A stretch of DNA of 64,000 nt from Alistipes provencensis (GTDB lineage Bacteria; Bacteroidota; Bacteroidia; Bacteroidales; Rikenellaceae). Position numbers and translations under genes: made by a program. The DNA lies in assembly GCF_900083545.1 (NCBI RefSeq), contig NZ_LT559262.1, positions 124,001-188,000 of the forward strand, written 5' to 3'. Under the pieces are notes generated by a model, which searched no databases, was not told where the DNA came from, and saw only the letters and a list, made by a program, of their open reading frames with translations. This document shows positions 61,646-64,000 of the stretch, in pieces (within the stretch, counting starts at the first letter, position 1; every line of letters begins with the position of its first letter).

Positions 61646-64000
61646 ATTGTTGGGGGGGGGAATTTTACTTTCCCAAGCCCAAAACAAGCAAATTTCCGGC
61701 ACGGTTACAGGTTCTGACGGTAAACCGATCGCCGGCGTGACTGTGGTTGTCGAGGGTACCTCCGTCGGCACGACAACAAACGCGGCCGGTGCATACAGCA
61801 TATCGGCCCGCAACGACGCCAAACTGGTCTTCTCGTTCATCGGAATGGAGAACCAGACCATTCCCGTCAACGGTAAAAGCACCGTCAACGTCCAGATGAA
61901 AGAGGACGCGATCGGCGTGGACGAGGTCGTGGTGACGGCCATGGGTATCACCCGTTCCGAAAAATCGCTCGGCTACTCGGTAACCACGGTGAAATCGGAC
62001 GAAATCTCGAAAGCCCGTGAAGGCAACGTACTCAACGCACTGGCCGGTAAGGTCGCCGGTGTGAACATCTCCGCAGCTTCGGGTACCGCAGGCGGCGGCT
62101 CGCGCATCATCATCCGCGGCCAGTCATCGCTCGGCTCGGCCGGTTCGCCGCTCTTCGTCATCGACGGTATGCCCGTCAGCAACCAGAGCTACAATCCGAC
62201 CGGCATCAACGGTTCGGTTGACGTGGGCAACCGCATGGGAGACATTTCCGGAGACGACATCGAGTCGATCAACGTCCTGAAAGGCGCTGCCGCAACGGCT
62301 CTCTACGGCGCCCGTGCCAAGGACGGCGCCATCATCATCACCACCAAAAAGGGTTCACGGATGCAGAAAACCAGCGTGACGATCAATTCCACGCTGCGTT
62401 TCGAGAACATCCTGAAGGCTCCCGACTTCCAGAACAGTTATGCCGGCGGCAACTCCGCTGACGGCACCTACAACCCCTATTCACAGAACGGCTGGGGTCC
62501 CAAGATCGAAGGACAGACCGTCCAGAATTTTCTGGGCGACGAAGTCCAACTGAAAGCCTACAAAAACAACGTCAAGGATTTCTATAACACGGGACATACC
62601 TATATTAATAACATCTCGGTAGCCGGCGGCGACGAGAAAAACGATTTCCGGCTGGGCTTCACGGCGCACAACCAGAAAGGTATCATTCCCAAGAACGACT
62701 ACGACAAGTATAACGTGGCGTTCAACGGCGGCCGCAAGTTCAATGACAAACTCGAGGCGCGCGTTTCGTTCAACTATTCGCACACCTCCTCGGCCGGTCG
62801 TCCCGCACAGGGATCGAACGAGATCAACGTATTGGTACCGCAGGTCAACGGCATCGCCCGCAACTGGGACCTGAACTGGCTGAAAGACAACTGGATGAAT
62901 GAGGACGGCACGCAGGGCAAGATCACTGAGAGAAGCACCAGCGGCAACTTCTACTGGACGGTCAATAAAAATCTCTTCACCAACACGGTAGACCGTCTTT
63001 ACGGTACGGCGACCGTCACCTACAAACCCGTCAAGGGCCTGACGATCACCGACAACCTCGGTACCGACTACTTCCACGAAGAACGCCGTCAGATCTGGGC
63101 CAGCGGTACCATCGGACGCCCGAAGGGACAGTTCAACACCAACGACATCACCAACCGTCAGATCAACAACGACCTGATGATCTCCTACGATACCAAGTTC
63201 AACGAGGATTGGGGACTGAAAGTGATGCTGGGCCACAACATCAACCAGAACATGACCAAATACTTGGAGGTTTCGGCCAAGGACCTGCTCGTAGCGGACG
63301 TCTATACCTATGCCAATGCCGAGAGCGTCGTATCGACGAACGACAAGGTCAAATCGCGCCTGATCGGTCTCTACGGCGAAGTGGACCTCAGCTATAAGGA
63401 CATCGTCTACCTGAGCGTCACGGGACGTAACGACTGGTCGTCGACCATGCCCAAGTCACACCGTTCCTATTTCTATCCCTCGGTCAGCGCCGGATTCGTC
63501 TTCTCGGAACTCATTCCCCAGAACAAGGTGCTGAGTTTCGGTAAAATCCGCGCCAGCTACGCCAACGTCGGCAGCGACACGGCCCCCTATCAGCTCGACT
63601 TCCTCTACTACCCCGTTTCGGAAGTGTTCGGACAGTTCGGATGCTCCAACTACTTCCCGTTCGGCGGTCTGCTGGGTTACGAGGCGACGGGAACCTATCC
63701 CGACCCGAATCTCGAACCGCAGAACCAGTCTTCGTTCGAAGTCGGCGCCGACCTGCGCTTCTTCGAGGGACGCCTGCGTTTGGACGCCACCTACTACTAC
63801 CAGAAGACAACCAAGAACATCGTCCGTTTGGACGTTGCCAACTCCACGGGATTCTTTTACATGCGTAAGAATGCCGGTGTCATCACCAACGAGGGCGTCG
63901 AGCTCCTGCTGGGCGCAACTCCCGTGCAGACCAAGAACTTCCGTTGGGATATCGACGTGAATTTCGCCTCGAACAAGCAGCTCGTAAAGGAGCTCGATCC
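61614..64000 (+). CDS. SusC/RagA-like TonB-dependent receptor (right, 3' truncated by the window)
   Basis: Open from the ATG at 61614 to the window end, about 795 codons. The signal MVRKILLTLIALLGGGILLSQAQ has three Gly encoded by a G9 tract. CarbopepD-like domain (KQISGTVTGSDGKPIAGVTVVVEG), VVVTAMGITRSEKSLGYS, plug with LKGAAATALYGARAKDGAIIITTKKG, and a barrel through DLRFFEGRLRLDATYYYQKTTKNIV. The SusD partner must lie beyond the edge. It has the best promoter of the two, so it is probably the expressed member. Confidence 0.95.
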   Translation, partial: MVRKILLTLIALLGGGILLSQAQNKQISGTVTGSDGKPIAGVTVVVEGTSVGTTTNAAGAYSISARNDAKLVFSFIGMENQTIPVNGKSTVNVQMKEDAIGVDEVVVTAMGITRSEKSLGYSVTTVKSDEISKAREGNVLNALAGKVAGVNISAASGTAGGGSRIIIRGQSSLGSAGSPLFVIDGMPVSNQSYNPTGINGSVDVGNRMGDISGDDIESINVLKGAAATALYGARAKDGAIIITTKKGSRMQKTSVTINSTLRFENILKAPDFQNSYAGGNSADGTYNPYSQNGWGPKIEGQTVQNFLGDEVQLKAYKNNVKDFYNTGHTYINNISVAGGDEKNDFRLGFTAHNQKGIIPKNDYDKYNVAFNGGRKFNDKLEARVSFNYSHTSSAGRPAQGSNEINVLVPQVNGIARNWDLNWLKDNWMNEDGTQGKITERSTSGNFYWTVNKNLFTNTVDRLYGTATVTYKPVKGLTITDNLGTDYFHEERRQIWASGTIGRPKGQFNTNDITNRQINNDLMISYDTKFNEDWGLKVMLGHNINQNMTKYLEVSAKDLLVADVYTYANAESVVSTNDKVKSRLIGLYGEVDLSYKDIVYLSVTGRNDWSSTMPKSHRSYFYPSVSAGFVFSELIPQNKVLSFGKIRASYANVGSDTAPYQLDFLYYPVSEVFGQFGCSNYFPFGGLLGYEATGTYPDPNLEPQNQSSFEVGADLRFFEGRLRLDATYYYQKTTKNIVRLDVANSTGFFYMRKNAGVITNEGVELLLGATPVQTKNFRWDIDVNFASNKQLVKELD
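61652..61660 (+). repeat. Nine-G tract in the signal-peptide codons of the right susC
   Basis: Begins 38 nt after the A of the ATG, in the middle of the hydrophobic core. The nine-G version is in frame; eight or ten would frameshift and abolish the receptor. It lies 6 bp outside the inverted repeat, so it stays with this gene after inversion. Confidence 0.92.

Overview
The window reads as a chromosomal piece of a gut Bacteroidales bacterium, most likely Alistipes or a close relative (inference). The grounds are GC-rich coding regions with AT-rich gaps, promoters of the Bacteroidetes type (TTTG, 19-20 nt, TAnnTTTG), three SusC-like receptors with two SusD partners, an ECF sigma/FecR pair, and family members typical of the group (eukaryote-type glycyl-tRNA synthetase, PepE, a LutABC operon). 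There is no CRISPR array, rRNA operon or conjugation module. One tRNA gene (Phe) is present.

Bases 1-19341 are mostly housekeeping: a truncated EEP-fold protein, pyruvate phosphate dikinase, peptide deformylase with two small envelope genes, glyS-ruvX, acpP-fabF-rnc-radC, pepE-tyrA-yraN, waaA, a histidine phosphatase, a cysteine desulfidase family protein and a Nudix hydrolase. Bases 19348-29104 are a six-gene leftward operon: HEAT-repeat membrane protein, processive GT2 synthase, TPR/beta-barrel outer membrane protein, DUF4838 hydrolase-like protein, DUF1573 protein and CotH-type kinase. It looks like a PNAG-like (Pga-type) secretion system with unusual accessory enzymes.

Bases 29363-39843 hold scattered metabolic and stress genes: a SagB-like nitroreductase, an HRDC protein, a flavodoxin/ferredoxin fusion, cutC, lutABC, a small heat-shock protein, acetyltransferases, a DUF1848 protein and dinB. 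Bases 40169-54414 are a polysaccharide utilisation locus aimed at alpha-galactosides. Its leftward operon runs FecR, SusC with an STN domain, SusD, surface glycan-binding lipoprotein, metallophosphoesterase, GH27, GH97. The likely cognate ECF sigma factor sits at the far end and is convergent.

Bases 55243-64000 are the most striking part. Two divergent susC genes flank a tyrosine recombinase, and identical 42-bp inverted repeats cover the start codons of both. The only consensus promoter between them points right, so inversion of the roughly 1.8-kb segment should switch expression from one receptor to the other. The right-hand susC also has a nine-G tract inside its signal-peptide codons. Two more nine-base G/C tracts lie in susC of the PUL and in the GT2 synthase gene. 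Together these suggest layered phase variation of the cell surface.
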